DNA of 64,000 nucleotides from Trichopria drosophilae (GCA_030407085.1 CM059582.1:139424501-139488500), one strand, 5' to 3'; shown: positions 1 to 11,352, counted from the first letter of the stretch. A program made the numbers and translations. The notes: generated by a model from the letters alone, not told the origin.

Positions 1-6
1 TTTGTA

Positions 7-755
7 TACAGGGTCATCGAAAAGTATCGGACCCCCCTAATATCTTCAGTTAGAATGCACTTAGGAGAAAATGTCCAATAGAAAAGTTGTATGGTTTCAA
101 GCGGGGAGTAAGATGATGACCTTGACTTTGACCTTGACCATGTCCTTCAAGATCATTTCAAGGTCAAGCTTATTTTTTTAAATAGAACCCCCTACATTTT
201 ATTGCATATTCTTATAGCTTATCTCGAGAGCTTTCCAAAACACTATAATAAAATATTTTTTTATTAAGTACTTTTTGAGTTATAAAGGTTTGAAGTTAAC
301 AATTTGCATTCTTACTGAAAATATTAGGGGGATCCGATTAATGTATTTTCTTTAAACCAATTAATTGGTCTCATTATTCCGCGCACAAAAGTATTAAGAT
401 TATGATTACTGAAAACTAAATAATATTTTACAAGATATTATACATTTTGTGTCAAAAAATTGTTAACTTCAAACCTTTATAACTCAAAAAGTACTTAATA
501 AAAAAATATTTTGTTATAGTGTTTTGGAAAGCTCTCGAGATAAGCTATAAGATTATGCAATAAAATGTAGGGGGTTCTATTTAAAAAAATAAGATTGACC
601 TTGAAATGACCTTGAAGGACATGGTCAAGGTCAAAGTCAAGGTCATCATCTTACTCCCCGCTTGAAACCATACAACTTTGCTATTGGACATTTTCTCCTA
701 AGTGCATTCTAACTGAAGATATTAGGGGGGTCCGATACTTTTCGATAACCCTGTA
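7..755. mobile_element. Foldback MITE with CAGGGT termini and TA target duplication
   Basis: The two ends are near-perfect inverted copies of each other. The left arm runs from 9 to about 303 and the right arm from about 460 to 753, with a 150-bp unpaired centre. The terminus reads CAGGGTCATCGAAAAGTATC on the left and its complement, with one change, on the right, flanked by TA on both sides as expected for Tc1/mariner-type insertion. The arms contain a conspicuous TGACCTTGACTTTGACCTTGAC region. There is no coding capacity, so this is a non-autonomous element mobilised in trans. The same CAGGGT terminus recurs at 8315 and 15352 in this window. Confidence 0.9.
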
Positions 756-1732
756 TGTATTGGTGATAACTGTAAACAAGGGCACTACACGAGCATGTTA
801 CGCAATGGAAAGTCATAGCATAGGATTCATGTAAACGGCAACATTATAACAAACAAAATATGTCCAAGAAATTCTAAGGATTTATACGACCTTAATTTAC
901 ATTAAGTTTACATTTTTAAAAATACGATATTATACATGGTATTTTTTATCAACTATTGTATATTAGCAAAAATGAGTGAAATCCTCCAAAAAACACTTCT
1001 TGTAAAAAAACTCGCCAAGTTCTTACTAGTAAAACATAATTACCACAAAAAATGCTAGCAGAATTAAATTATGTGCAATTATAAGGATATTCTTATTCTC
1101 CAAAAGCATTGAAATCATGTATTAAGGCCAAGTTCTTTCTAATGAAAGAAACTATCCATTAATGCAATATACAATAATTAGGAAAGAAAATTTTGCGTAC
1201 ATTCAGAACATCACAAAATTTTTCAAGAAACTTCTTCGAAATCCAAGTAATTCTAATCATTTGTTCAATGAAATTACCATTTAATAAAAAAATGTTATTA
1301 ATGAATTTAATAAACTTTAAAAATCGATGCAATATCATCAATAATATACACATTGGCCCTTACTCCCAGCATTCCACAACTGGCTTGTCAAAAACTTGGC
1401 TGCCCTTTTAGTCAAGTTTTTCAGAGAATCTTGATCCCTGAAGAATGGTCCCTATTACGCAGTGTCATGCAAATTTTCAGAATACATGCATTAGTTTGTC
1501 AGTCAATGCATTATTGTACTATTTGCAATTTCTTACATTTCGTTAAGCACATATTCCAGTTAATTTATCATCACAGCATTTACATTCATTTGCACAATAA
1601 AATATTCATCTTTACAATATTTGATACGAGAACAAATCTGGTATTATATAACTCTATTAGCAAACAAAACTAATATAAAAAATGGTGTACTTATTATTGC
1701 ATAATGAGATGAGGGGAAAAAAGCATAACAAT
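756..1732. other. AT-rich unassigned sequence
   Basis: No recognisable gene, repeat boundary or RNA is visible. Short open frames at 1159-1673 on both strands have no recognisable motif and AT-rich, repetitive composition. I treat the stretch as non-coding. Confidence 0.5.
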
Positions 1733-1885
1733 AGTACATTACGATACGAGTGCGCAAAGTACGTATTTCCCACACGAGCGAAGTTTGTCACCCGAGCGAA
1801 GAGAGATGAAAACTGATAAAAACTGATAAAAAAGCGAGGGCGAAATACCTACGCAGCGCACGAATATAGTATACTATTTTTCCTA
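1733..1885. repeat. Short palindromic repeat, AATAGTACATTACGATAC family (copy 1)
   Basis: It begins AATAGTACATTACGATACGA followed by GTGCGCAAAGT, and ends in a rough complement ending ACTATTTTT. The interior has CGAGCGAAG motifs. Related copies lie at 6413-6520 and 10012-10145, with a relic near 62609. It is non-coding and likely a small foldback or the core of a larger one. Confidence 0.55.
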
Positions 1886-2210
1886 TTATCGTGCGCAAAG
1901 TTCGTACTTTGCACACGCATTTCCGTGCGCAAAGTGCCCCGTTACTGATATTGAAGCTTTGCGTGCGGTAAAGTAGCGCTATAGGTATACAGACATGTAG
2001 AAGAGACCTGTCAAAACTTTCATTTGTTTTACTTTCAATCGCTGTTCTTCAGTACGGAAAACGATACACTGAAAGAAATTTCCCAGCGTAGCGCCTTGGC
2101 GCTTTCGAAACATTCCGTTAGGATCTGTGTTACGAGCGCTGCGATTAGACAGTTCGAGCCTATCGCTTTGAAACCCAAGACAATACGGTATGGATTCTGG
2201 TCCAATCGCT

Positions 2211-2253
2211 GCGTCTCGGCGATCACGGCCTGGTGTCGTGATCGCCGAGACGC
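2211..2253. repeat. Subterminal hairpin in left arm of the giant foldback
   Basis: GCGTCTCGGCGATCACGGC is followed after a few bases by its near-perfect complement ending GATCGCCGAGACGC. A diverged partner hairpin of the same motif (CAGCGTCTCGACGATCACG ...) lies at about 5928-5975 in the other arm. Its placement suggests a protein-binding or structural site near the element end, but this is inference. Confidence 0.7.
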
Positions 2254-2379
2254 TGTCTATCGAAGCCGGTCGAAACGTACAGCCTTATGTATATCCCGGC
2301 CGTCGGGCGCGCGAATGTAGTAAACAAATGACGGGGGGTTGAACTTTATCAGATACTTCGAAAATTAAAATTGTGTATA

Positions 2380-2454
2380 ATCGTCGTAGTCGAGTGGTAC
2401 AAGCGCATGAGTTGAAGTGCGGCGCGTTATTTTTTTAGTTCGATTTCGATGTCG

Positions 2455-2488
<34 letters not shown>

Positions 2489-2490
2489 CT
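2380..2490 (+). other. tRNA-like segment followed by T-run (left foldback arm)
   Basis: TAGTCGAGTGG at 2388-2398 fits the tRNA A box and AGTTCGATTTC at 2437-2447 fits a degenerate B box at normal tRNA spacing. An anticodon-like stem (CGCA/TGCG) lies between them. The segment ends GTCGGGGA and then about 30 T residues, the signal that ends RNA polymerase III transcripts. The overall pattern is closest to the Ser/Leu class, but I cannot fold a full cloverleaf, so it is a tRNA relic or SINE head rather than a tRNA gene. An inverted copy is at 5742-5829. Confidence 0.5.
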
Positions 2491-3810
2491 TTTTCTCTAC
2501 ATTTGTAACGAAAACAATTTTTTAGTTGTTTACTATTAGTTATTTTATTTACAAAAATGAATTGTGAAAATAAATTTTAAAAACATTAAACAATATGTTT
2601 TTGCAGAATGACATTTGTAAGAATCGAATTCGCTGTAATATTAAAACAAATAAATGTACAATATTTTATTGTAATTTCCGAAATAATATACAAAAATTAC
2701 AAGTCGTACATTTTTTCTAAAAAACTTATTGTAGTTAAAATAAGCTTGTAATTCATTTTTTTTATATGTTTCAAATATAAGGTAGACCTTCCATCTAATT
2801 CCTAATATCGGGCGGTATCATTATTTATATATACGGCAATAGTTTATATTGCGTTTACGGTAAATGGAAACATCTTGTACAGAAAAAGGAAGAAACGAAA
2901 GTATCGTGGAAGCAAATTTAGGAAACAAATATCTGGAACACTCGATTAATATAATATTAAAATAAAAAGATGTTTTTTTACTTCTGCAATGAAATTGTAC
3001 TAAATTACTAACTGCTTTTTTGAAATATTTCAATACTACTAGACAATAATATTTTTATCCCGTTAGAAAACTTTTATGATTACACTAACAGCATTCTGTA
3101 AATCAGTATATCTATATAGTATAAAATCTTATTTAAATTAGTTATAGATTTTCACTAATATTTTTTTAAATATTTAAATCCTTTCACGAAAATTTTACTT
3201 ACTTTTAATTAAATTGATTTTAAGGATATATCATTCAGCAAGATCGTTATTTGTCATTCATTATTTACTTTGTTTTGCCTACAATATGCTATTATTTATA
3301 GCTGTGGGTTTTCTTTTACGTATTAATTAATTAAATAAATATATTATACTAATGTTATTGTAATACACCGATTAAGATATAAAAAATTAGTACATTATAT
3401 TTCAGATACTGATTTTCGTTAACCTATTAAAAAACCACATGTTTGGCACAAGACTGGCTATATGGTCTATTATTTATCAACAAATCGTCCAATTTCATTC
3501 CCGACTAGAAAAGGTGATAAATAATTGATAATATACAATAAATTTCGTTTACTATATTTGTTACAAAATAGTAAAGAAACGTTCGCAAAATCCTTTTCAC
3601 AAATGTATAAAGTGATAATTAAACTGTAAAACATTGGCAGATTTGAGGTTTAATACTCTACATCATATTTAACTATCGGAAAATAGTAAAGGCTATTAAT
3701 AGTAAATAATGCCTTTATAGGCATTCAGCTTGTGCAAATAATTTTGTTGTTGACTGTAATATTAAGTTTTTAATTCAATTTAACAATAATGAATCTGTTG
3801 AAAAGAAGAA

Positions 3811-3924
3811 AATTCTATTCCACGTAATTATCATAAATATTTTTAATGTGATATAATTGTTTATTGTCGGTATAAAAAAGTGTATCACATTAAAAATATT
3901 TGTGATAATTACGTTGAATAGAAA
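3811..3924. repeat. Small inverted repeat in the centre of the giant foldback
   Basis: The arms are 3811-3860 and 3881-3924 (ATTCTATTCCACGTAATTAT and its complement, plus TATTTTTAATGTGATA). Only about 20 bp separate them. It is possibly a separate mini-foldback that landed in the unpaired centre of the large element. Confidence 0.7.
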
Positions 3925-5741
3925 GACCATTTAAAAAAATATTAAAATCTTAACAGAGGGCAAGTTAGGAAGAAAATATTTGCATTACTGTATAAATCCT
4001 TGTATATATATATTATCTAAGATGTCACTGTATAAGATGAAAGAAAGCTGAGTAGTCAGTAACTCCAATTATTATTATATTTCAATGTTAGTTTACAGAT
4101 AGAAAGAAAAAACCTACTTAAATGAACCCTTTAACACTCAAATATACAAAGCTGTTTCATGGAGTATGACACTATATTTAATTTATGTATTTAAACCCCA
4201 CGAAGTAAAATTGTCAAGTAATTTCTTATTGCCCAAAATTATCTGTCTTCAAATGTTGAAATAAAAAAGTTATACGCGTTCTTTTTAAGCGTGAAATTTT
4301 TGCTTTTATTTTTAACTTATCGAATTTTATTATGGGTAATGACATTACCATACCTCTGAAAGTGACAAATATCATGTCAAAAATAAATTTTTTATCAGGG
4401 TAAAACTTCATGAAGAAATTGCACATTTGGGCGTCAACCATTTATACAGTAAACAAGACAATAATATGGCCCCTTTACTACTTTCCGATAGTTAAATATG
4501 ATGTAGAGTATTGAACCTCAAATCTGCCAATGTTTTACAGTTTAATTATCACTTTATACATTTGTGAAAAGGATTTTGCGAACGTTTCTTTACTATTTTG
4601 TTATAAATATAGTAAACGAAATTTATTGTATATTGTTATAAAAGGAAAAATCAGATTTAAACTATTTTTTAACGAAACAATTATCAATTATTTATCACCT
4701 TTTCTAGTCGGGAATGAAATTGGACGATTTGTTGATAAATAATAGACCATATAGCCAGTCTTGTGCCAAACAGGTGGTTTTTTAATAGGTTAACGAAAAT
4801 CAGTATCTGAAACAAATGTACTAATTTTTTATATCTTAATCGGTGTATTACAATAACATTAGTATAATATATTTATTTAATTAATTAATACGTAAAAGAA
4901 AACCCACAGCTATAAATAATAGCATAATGTAGGCAAAACAAAGTAAATAATGAATGACGAATAACGATCTTGCTGAATGATATATCCTTAAAATCAATTT
5001 AATTAAAAGTAAGTAAAATTTTCGTGAAAGGGTTTAAATATTTAAAAAAATATTGGTGAAAATCTATAACTAATTTAAATAAGATTTTATACTATATAGA
5101 TATACTGATTTACAGAATGCTGTTAGTGTAATCATAAAAGTTTTCTAACGGGATAAAAATATTATTGTCTAGTAGTATTGAAATATTTCAAAAAAGCAGT
5201 TAGTAATTTAGTACAATTTCATTGCAGAAGTAAAAAAACATCTTTTTATTTTAATATTATATTAATCGAGTGTTCCAAATATTTGTTTCCTAAATTTGTT
5301 TCCACGATACTTTCGTTTCTTCCTTTTTCTGTACAAGATGTTTCCATTTACCGTAAATGCAATATAAACTGTTGCCGTATATATAAATAAAGATACCGCC
5401 CGATATTAGGAATTAGATGGAAGGTCTACCTTATATTTGAAACATATAAAAAAAAATTAATTACAAGCTTATTTTAACTACAATAAGTTTTTTAGAAAAA
5501 ATGTACGACTTGTAATTTTTGTATATTATTTCGGAAATTACAATAAAATATTGTACATTTATTTGTTTTAATATTACAGCGAATTCGATTCTTACAAATG
5601 TCATTCTGGAAAAACATATTGTTTAATGTTTTTAAAATTTATTTTCACAATTCATTTTTGTAAATAAAATAACTAATAGCAAACAACTAAAAAATTGTTT
5701 TCGTTACAAATGTTGAGTAAATGAACAATAAAAAAAAAAAA

Positions 5742-5829
5742 AAAAAAAATCCCCGACATCGAAATCGAACTAAAAAAATAACGCGCCGCACTTCAACTCA
5801 TGCGCTTGTACCACTCGACTACGTCGATT
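5742..5829 (-). other. tRNA-like segment followed by T-run (right foldback arm)
   Basis: This is the inverted copy of the segment at 2380-2460. On the minus strand it shows the same A box and B box and ends in a T-run (the A-run at 5729-5749 on the plus strand). Conservation of both boxes in both arms shows it was part of the ancestral arm. Confidence 0.5.
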
Positions 5830-6412
5830 AGACAAAATTTTAATTTTCGAAGTATCTGATAAAGTTCACACGGGGGCACGTCTTCAAATCTGCGCATGCG
5901 ACGTTATGGTGGGGATTGTTTACTCAGCGTCTCGACGATCACGACTCCACGCCGTGATAGCCGAGACGCAGCTCTGCGGATACCGATCCCGACCGAACGC
6001 TGGGATTTCCGAAGGAGCACGATTGGAAAGTCTCCGTAACGATGGGCTGGGATGTAGCCTCCCAACGTTACGTTCGGAAATTTCTTTCAGTGTAGGTATA
6101 GGTTAATTCTATCTAAAATAGTAATTTAATTGAAAATGTACCCGAAAACGCAAATGCGAATGAATATTTAAATTCATTAAAATTTATATAAAATATTAAT
6201 AACAATTAATATTAATAACGATAATAAATAATGTGTTACATAGATATTTATAAATTTAGTCTATTTATTTCAAAAGCATTTACAAACACTGCTTTCGGTC
6301 GGGGGGGCTCTGCCCCCCCCCCCCGAACCCCCCATCCCCCACCCCCCTTCTCCACCGCCCTTGCACCGCCACTTTAAATGTTGTATGTAGGTGTCGAAGT
6401 TTGCGCACTTAA

Positions 6413-6520
6413 TAGGAAATAGTATATTACGATACAAGTGCGCAAAGTGGGTCTCGCTTCGCTCGGGCGGCAAACGCCGCTCGTGCGGGAACCACTTGTA
6501 TCGTAATATACTATTTCCTA
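6413..6520. repeat. Near-perfect short palindrome, AATAGTATATTACGATAC family (copy 2)
   Basis: AATAGTATATTACGATACAA followed by GTGCGCAAAGTGG is mirrored by CCACTTGTATCGTAATATAC. The loop contains CGCTCGGGCGGCAAACGCCG. It forms the axis of the outer foldback 1960-7137. Confidence 0.8.
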
Positions 6521-6728
6521 TTAAGTGCGCAAAGTTCCACACCTATATACAACATTTAAAGTGGTAGTGCAAGGGCGGTGGAGAAAGGCGCTTCCAGGGG
6601 AGGGGGCGGGGGTGGGGCTTTGCCAAAACAGTATTTGTAAATGCTTTTGTAATTTGTAATAAATAAACTATATATAATATATTATTTATTATCGTTATTA
6701 CTTTTAATTGTTATTAATATTAATTGTG

Positions 6729-6965
6729 AGCGGCGGTGGCTCAGTTGGTAGAGTATCGGCTTCGTAATCAGAAAACCCTGGTTCGATCCCGGCCTCTGCA
6801 ATCTGTCATCGGGACACCTCTATATTTGTTTATAAGTGTCTAATAACGCCAAAGCTCGGGTGGTTCGGATTCCACCTTCATAAACGGTAGGTCCCGTCGC
6901 GATTTAGTCCCATTTGGGTTCACAAAAGTCGACGTAAAATAATATAAAAAAAAAAAAAAAAAAAA
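6729..6965 (+). mobile_element. tRNA-derived SINE with poly-A tail
   Basis: The head starts GAGCGGCGGTGGCTCAGTTG and contains a perfect A box (TGGCTCAGTTGG) and B box (GGTTCGATCCC) at tRNA spacing. The anticodon loop CTTCGTAA would read CGT, so a Thr-type tRNA ancestor is plausible. A ~150-bp tRNA-unrelated body follows, ending in an A-run. An 11-bp target duplication, ATATTAATTGT, flanks it at 6718-6728 and 6966-6976. It has no coding capacity and depends on a LINE for movement. It sits in the right arm of the outer foldback, so it is younger than that element. Intact boxes and a clean duplication suggest recent insertion. Confidence 0.92.
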
Positions 6966-7137
6966 ATATTAATTGTTACAAACAAAATTTTCAGTTACAT
7001 TACTATTTTAGATAAAATTTACTTTCAACTGTCGTTTTCCGTACTGAAGAACAGCGATTGAAAAGTAAAACAAATGAAAGTTTTGACAGGTCTACTCTAC
7101 ATGTATATATACCTACAGAGCTGCTAAACCGCACGCA

Positions 7138-8312
7138 ATAGTACATTACTCAACGACGGAGGTAAAATAAAGAATGTCTCAGATTGCGTATAATTTTTAC
7201 CCCAAGTGTTGAAAAAATAAATTTTAAAAATCTTCATGAAAAAATAATTGCTTTTTAGATTTTACCAAGAGCAAAAAATGGTTAAAAACAGTTTAATTAA
7301 AAATTCTGTGAAAACATCTTAATTTGAAAAATTATTTGATATATTATCTGACTGAAAAGTCAAGTATGTTATTTATATGTACCTATTTTCCGTTCGTAAA
7401 GATTCTGTAACTCTTAAAACTACTAAATGTGAACATTTCAAAGAGTATCGTCCCAATTTAAAAGAATGAAAATTTAAACTGTAATAAATTCTAGGGTAAA
7501 CGATGTCCGTCATATTGGATCCGCCATTTTGAATTTTTGAAAACCAATTTCAGATTCGTAATCAGTGACCCCGAAAACCGTCGAGTAATAAATTTCCAGA
7601 GAATCCGATTGTTTTTGGAAGCAGAAAACTGATGTTCTTTGGGTGAAAGTTGGAACGCCATTCATAAAAAACATTAAAAATTGGCTGGGTTTAAACTCTT
7701 AATAAACAATTTTAAACTTCAAAAATTAATTTTTGTTTATATTCGTGATTGTTGATCTTAAATAATAAAAATATTTGGTTTTGGCAAGTTCAATTGGTCC
7801 AATGACTTCAGAAATCGAGTCTAAGTAGGAACGCCATTTTCGCATTTTCTGCCGCTTCTGTCACTTACCACGGAACGCCAAATGAAACGCCATGCCGCCG
7901 AAGTGGTTAATCCATAAAATATGTAAAGAAATACGATAACTATTGGGTGGTTGAAATAAAATGCACAGGAGTTAAAATTTTAAATGTTAATTAGGACTGC
8001 ATGCATATATAGTAAAAAAGCGAGCAATTCGATGTAATGGATATATACCTTCTCCGACATCTTCACTATTATAATCATTGACATAATCATCGTTTTCAGC
8101 ACCATCAAAATTATTTTCCAACTCAATGCCCGATGTAATTAGGAAACTAGTATCATCTTCACGATCTAATTAAATTAAAAAAAAAGATGATAGTAATAAT
8201 ATAATATATAATAATTGAACATTGTAAAATGAAGGATTTAAAAGAATAACTTTTAAATTCTTCTATTACTTTTCAATAAACATCCGAACAGTGCTTCACA
8301 ATTATGCGCGTA
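7138..8312. other. AT-rich sequence with one dispersed-repeat relic and one possible exon
   Basis: About 7510-7640 resembles, in reverse, the 132-bp unit tandemly repeated at 51715-52256 (shared GGATCCGCCATTTTGAATTT-type core). About 8045-8167 on the minus strand is open and acidic with splice-like ends. Nothing else is recognisable. Confidence 0.45.
8045..8167 (-). pseudogene. Possible acidic exon (unrecognised)
   Basis: On the minus strand an ATTAG acceptor-like site is followed by about 40 open codons rich in Asp, Glu and Asn, including the stretches DREDDTSF and DDYVNDYNSEDVGE, ending at a GTATAT donor-like site. I do not recognise the product. Acidic N-terminal segments occur in many transposases and nuclear proteins. 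It may belong with the similar minus-strand pieces at 10185-10305 and 10626-10785, but splice phases do not join simply. Confidence 0.25.
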
Positions 8313-9259
8313 TACAGGGTGATCGGCCAACCATTACCCAGCGGCTAACTCTAGATTCTACAGATGATTCTGAACAACTTTTTCCTCTAAAAAAATGTTC
8401 GGGAGGTAGAGTTTTTAAGTTATTCAACACTAAAATTTAGGTGAAAAAATCACATTTGTTGAAATATCTCGACTCGGTTTGAAGGTACCTTAACGAACCG
8501 GAGCTCATTTTAAATATATTTTAAAGCTCTATAAATTATCTCTATTGGTTTTTGATCTATAATGAATATCTCTCTTGTTATAGCCATAAAAACGGGATAA
8601 ATGCCGATTTTTCAGGATTTTCGCGTTTAACTCGTATCGACACATAGTTACCGAAATATCACACAGAAAAAAGTTGTAGGCCTTGAAAAAACAAAAATTT
8701 TGTGTCCTCTAATACGATGCGATTAAATTAAAACGGAACCCTACAAGAGCCTCGTAAAGTTGATAAAATACAGTTCGACAAATAAATCGATATTAATAAC
8801 AAAATGTTATGAAAACGAGTATAAATAGGGTTCAGTTTTAATTTAATCGCATCGTATTAGAGGACAAAAAATGTTTGTGTTTTCAAGGCCTACAACTTTT
8901 TCCAGTGTGATATTTCGATAGCTATGTGTCCAAACGAGTTAGACGCGAAAACCCTGAAAAATCGGTATTTACCCCCGTTTTTATGGCTATAACAAGAGAA
9001 ATATTCATTGCAGGTCAAAAATCAACAAATACAACTTATATAGCTTGAAAATATCTTTAAAATGAGCTTCGGTTCGTTAAGATACCTTCATACAGAGCCG
9101 AGATATTTCAAAAAAAGTGATTTTTTCCCCCTAAATTTTAGTGTTGAATAACTTAAAAACTCTACCTTCCCGGAAATTTTTTCAAAGGAAAAAGTTGCTC
9201 AGAATTATCTGTACAATCTACATTTAGCCGCTGGGTAATGGTTGGCCGATCACCCTGTA
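8313..9259. mobile_element. Foldback MITE with CAGGGTGATCGGCC termini
   Basis: The left terminus CAGGGTGATCGGCCAACCAT at 8315 is mirrored exactly at 9252-9257 and inwards. The arms are about 400 bp each and remain alignable to about 8735 and 8845, with a short unpaired centre. TA flanks both ends (TATA counted outside). No coding capacity. It shares the CAGGGT start with the elements at 7-755 and 15350-15702 but not the arm sequence, so these are different families sharing a transposase end motif. Confidence 0.92.
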
Positions 9260-9420
9260 TATGTATTATTGTCGAAAAATATACCAGGAAATCAATAAAT
9301 ATTCAGTACTATGCATCCTATATGATGTTACTAAAAAACACGCTGTTACAGAACGAAATATTAAAAATAATGCATATTAATTTCGTGATGTAATTTTGAT
9401 GAAACTTACAGAATTTTATT

Positions 9421-9499
9421 CAGTTTACATAATGAGGTTAAAAAATGATATATATATATATATATTTAACCTCATTTTTTAACCCCATAATGTAAACTG
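9421..9499. repeat. Short hairpin with AT loop
   Basis: CAGTTTACATAATGAGGTTA at 9421 pairs with its complement ending at 9499. The loop is a TA dinucleotide run. The motif TTAACCTCATTATGTA recurs just downstream (9503-9520), suggesting a broken tandem of the same unit. Confidence 0.7.
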
Positions 9500-9899
9500 T
9501 TCTTAACCTCATTATGTATTTTTTCTCAACTGAGTGCGCGAAGTAATTATATGTATATATGTATGTTTGTCCTTCTTTCTTTCGTTTCGATACATGCCCA
9601 GGCGCATTCAAAACAATCTCCGGTTCCCGAAAAACGTAAACAACGGTTACAATAACAAAACGGATTCATTATTGTATACAGAATCAAACTGAATTGTTTT
9701 CATTCGTTTTGTAGGCAATCTTATTCTGATAATTATTTATCCAATAACTGTAATAAGTGTAGTAAATTACAAACATAAAATTTCCTTATTAAATAATTTA
9801 AATTAATCATAAATATATACTTAATAATAATGTTACTTAATAATAAGTGTATACTTTTCATATGAATTTGATACGTTCCTGAAATATATTATTTCATTT

Positions 9900-10145
9900 C
9901 ATAATGTTTATTTATTCTATTGGGGGGGCTCCGCCCCCCCCCCCAAACCCCCCTTCCCCGCCCCTGCCACCAATTTCTCCTCTTATAATGCTTTGCGCAC
10001 ACGTTAAAAAAAATAGTATACGATACACGTGCGCTCATGGGATTTCCTCACTCGCGCTCCTGTCACCCTCGCTACGCTCGGGCGGCAACTGCGCTCGTGC
10101 GCAAATCCCATACTTCACGCACTCGTATCGTAATGTACTATTTTT
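9900..10145. repeat. Partial copy of the outer foldback core (copy 3)
   Basis: GGGGGGGCTCCGCC plus a C-run (9920-9960) matches the G/C block at 6298-6350, and 10012-10145 matches the AATAGTATATTACGATAC palindrome, including the CGCTCGGGCGGCAACTGCGC centre. It is a third copy of this repeat family in the window, here without long arms. Confidence 0.65.
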
Positions 10146-10184
10146 TTAATGGATGTACCGTCTGTATTAATGTCAAGGTTGGGG

Positions 10185-10305
10185 CTACCATAACCACTGC
10201 CTTCGGATCTATTGAACTCGGTTTCTTATTGAACTGGTTTTTTTGGTTTCGCTCTGATCATGAACATCATCCTCAGAATATTCTCCCCAATTAAATTCTT
10301 GATCG
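10185..10305 (-). pseudogene. Possible acidic coding fragment (unrecognised)
   Basis: On the minus strand about 34 codons are open, with an acidic run EFNWGEYSEDDVHDQSE, then a stop. The composition resembles the candidate exon at 8045-8167. No family is recognised and no start is visible. It could be the eroded N-terminus of a DNA transposase. Confidence 0.22.
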
Positions 10306-10625
10306 CTTTTGTAATAAAAAATGTATGTAATATCACATATTATATAGGTAAATATCTTATTCCCCATTGATTTAAAAGAAAATGATAAAAAATAAACAAT
10401 TCTAATTTTATCAAAGTATCCGAATAGATTTCAGGGGATTAAATTTTATACGTGTTCAAACTGTATAACAATAAATAGTGATAGAGAATAAAGCATTAAT
10501 TTTAATTTGTTAGCAAAAATATTACTGATATACTTTAATATATCTAAAAAACTATGTCTTCTCGACATACAACAGATAACCACACTTTATATGTTACTAA
10601 TGGAATGAAACATTTACCTTAATAC

Positions 10626-10785
10626 CTCGGAGGAACTATTATTTGATTTACGTAATTCTTTAAGACTGCGTCTCTATGTTCGAGGTGCGTAATCGACAAA
10701 ATGCAAAGGTCTCTTTGGCAATTTTAACTAAATCTGTCTTTGACATTTCAAATGCACTGGGCGTCTTTCCATTCCTGTTTTCATG
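10626..10785 (-). pseudogene. Possible coding fragment upstream of the TTAA element (unrecognised)
   Basis: On the minus strand the frame reads through AFEMSKTDLVKIAKETFAFC and, after a one-base shift, LKELRKSNNSSSE before a GAG/GTATTA donor-like junction. The composition looks protein-like but I do not recognise it. The single frame break and lack of a start make it a relic at best. Confidence 0.25.
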
Positions 10786-11352
10786 GCAACGTTTTTTATT
10801 TACATCTGGGCATTACCCTTAAGGGGCCTCGAGCGTGCCGAGGCGCCTGCCGCCTGTGACGTCAGAGGCGAGGAAAAGGCGAGAAAATTTTGCGCCGATC
10901 TTTAAGACTTTTAAGATGTTTTTCGGATATTTTTTGTTTACAGAAATATTTCTTATTATATTCGCCACGGAATGAGTGATTTTGGAGAAATTCGGATGTT
11001 GGGAAGTTCGTGAAAATACTATGAAAAGTTTGGTATTCAGTAGTTGGTTATGAAACCTGTCACGGAACTTAGAATTTTTTTGTATTTTCACAGTATTTTC
11101 ACGAACTTCTCCAAAATCACTCATTCGGTGAACAATTAAGAAATAATGATCTAAAGTATATTGTATAATGATATTGTACAACAATAAAGACATTTAATAT
11201 TTTTCATTTCTATTAAATTGTATTTTGAGAATTGTATTATAGTTATTATATTACAAAATTAAAAATAATACTATAGAAAGGAATAAAAATGTACGTTACT
11301 ATATTTCTATAAAAAACAATTATTGCATAATATTCTATCCCTACAATCTCTG

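Larger units (their letters stand above)
2065..6094. mobile_element. 4.03-kb giant foldback element with 1.6-kb inverted arms
   Basis: The termini are TACACTGAAAGAAATTTCC at 2065 and its exact complement ending at 6094. Arm sequence can be followed from the outer ends to about 3695 on the left and from about 4472 on the right, with diverged subterminal sections (2085-2335 and 5875-6070). The central ~775 bp is unpaired apart from a small palindrome. The target duplication is probably TA. Each arm has a subterminal hairpin and a tRNA-like segment with a T-run. Mirrored 70-codon open frames at 2821-3033 and 5178-5390 are only reflections of arm identity. No transposase is present and the superfamily is not determined. 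Confidence 0.8.
1960..7137. mobile_element. Composite nested foldback element (outer element, interrupted twice)
   Basis: Sequence 1960-2064 (TGCGTGCGG ... TTCAGTACGGAAAACGA) is repeated in inverse at 7034-7137. The internal portion 6095-6470 is mirrored by 6480-7010. The centre of symmetry is near 6466. Removing 2065-6094 (an inner foldback) and 6729-6976 (a SINE plus one target-site copy) restores an element of roughly 0.9 kb with two long inverted arms. Each arm includes a G/C homopolymer stretch near 6298-6350 and 6585-6620. It is non-autonomous and has no protein. The order of events is outer element first, then the two insertions. Confidence 0.75.

Noticed and set aside
2380..2460. Functional tRNA gene
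   Set aside because: The promoter boxes fit, but a full cloverleaf with a paired acceptor stem cannot be made; the same applies to 5742-5829, 11605-11692 and 12505-12589.
2821..3033. 70-codon frame, with an almost identical one at 5178-5390 on the other strand
   Set aside because: They are the two arms of a palindrome; the similarity reflects DNA duplication and there is no domain or coding signature.
10819..11193. 124-codon minus-strand frame matching 14503-14808
   Set aside because: Both are the inverted terminus of the TTAA-flanked element, including a palindrome; conservation is that of a terminal repeat, not a gene.
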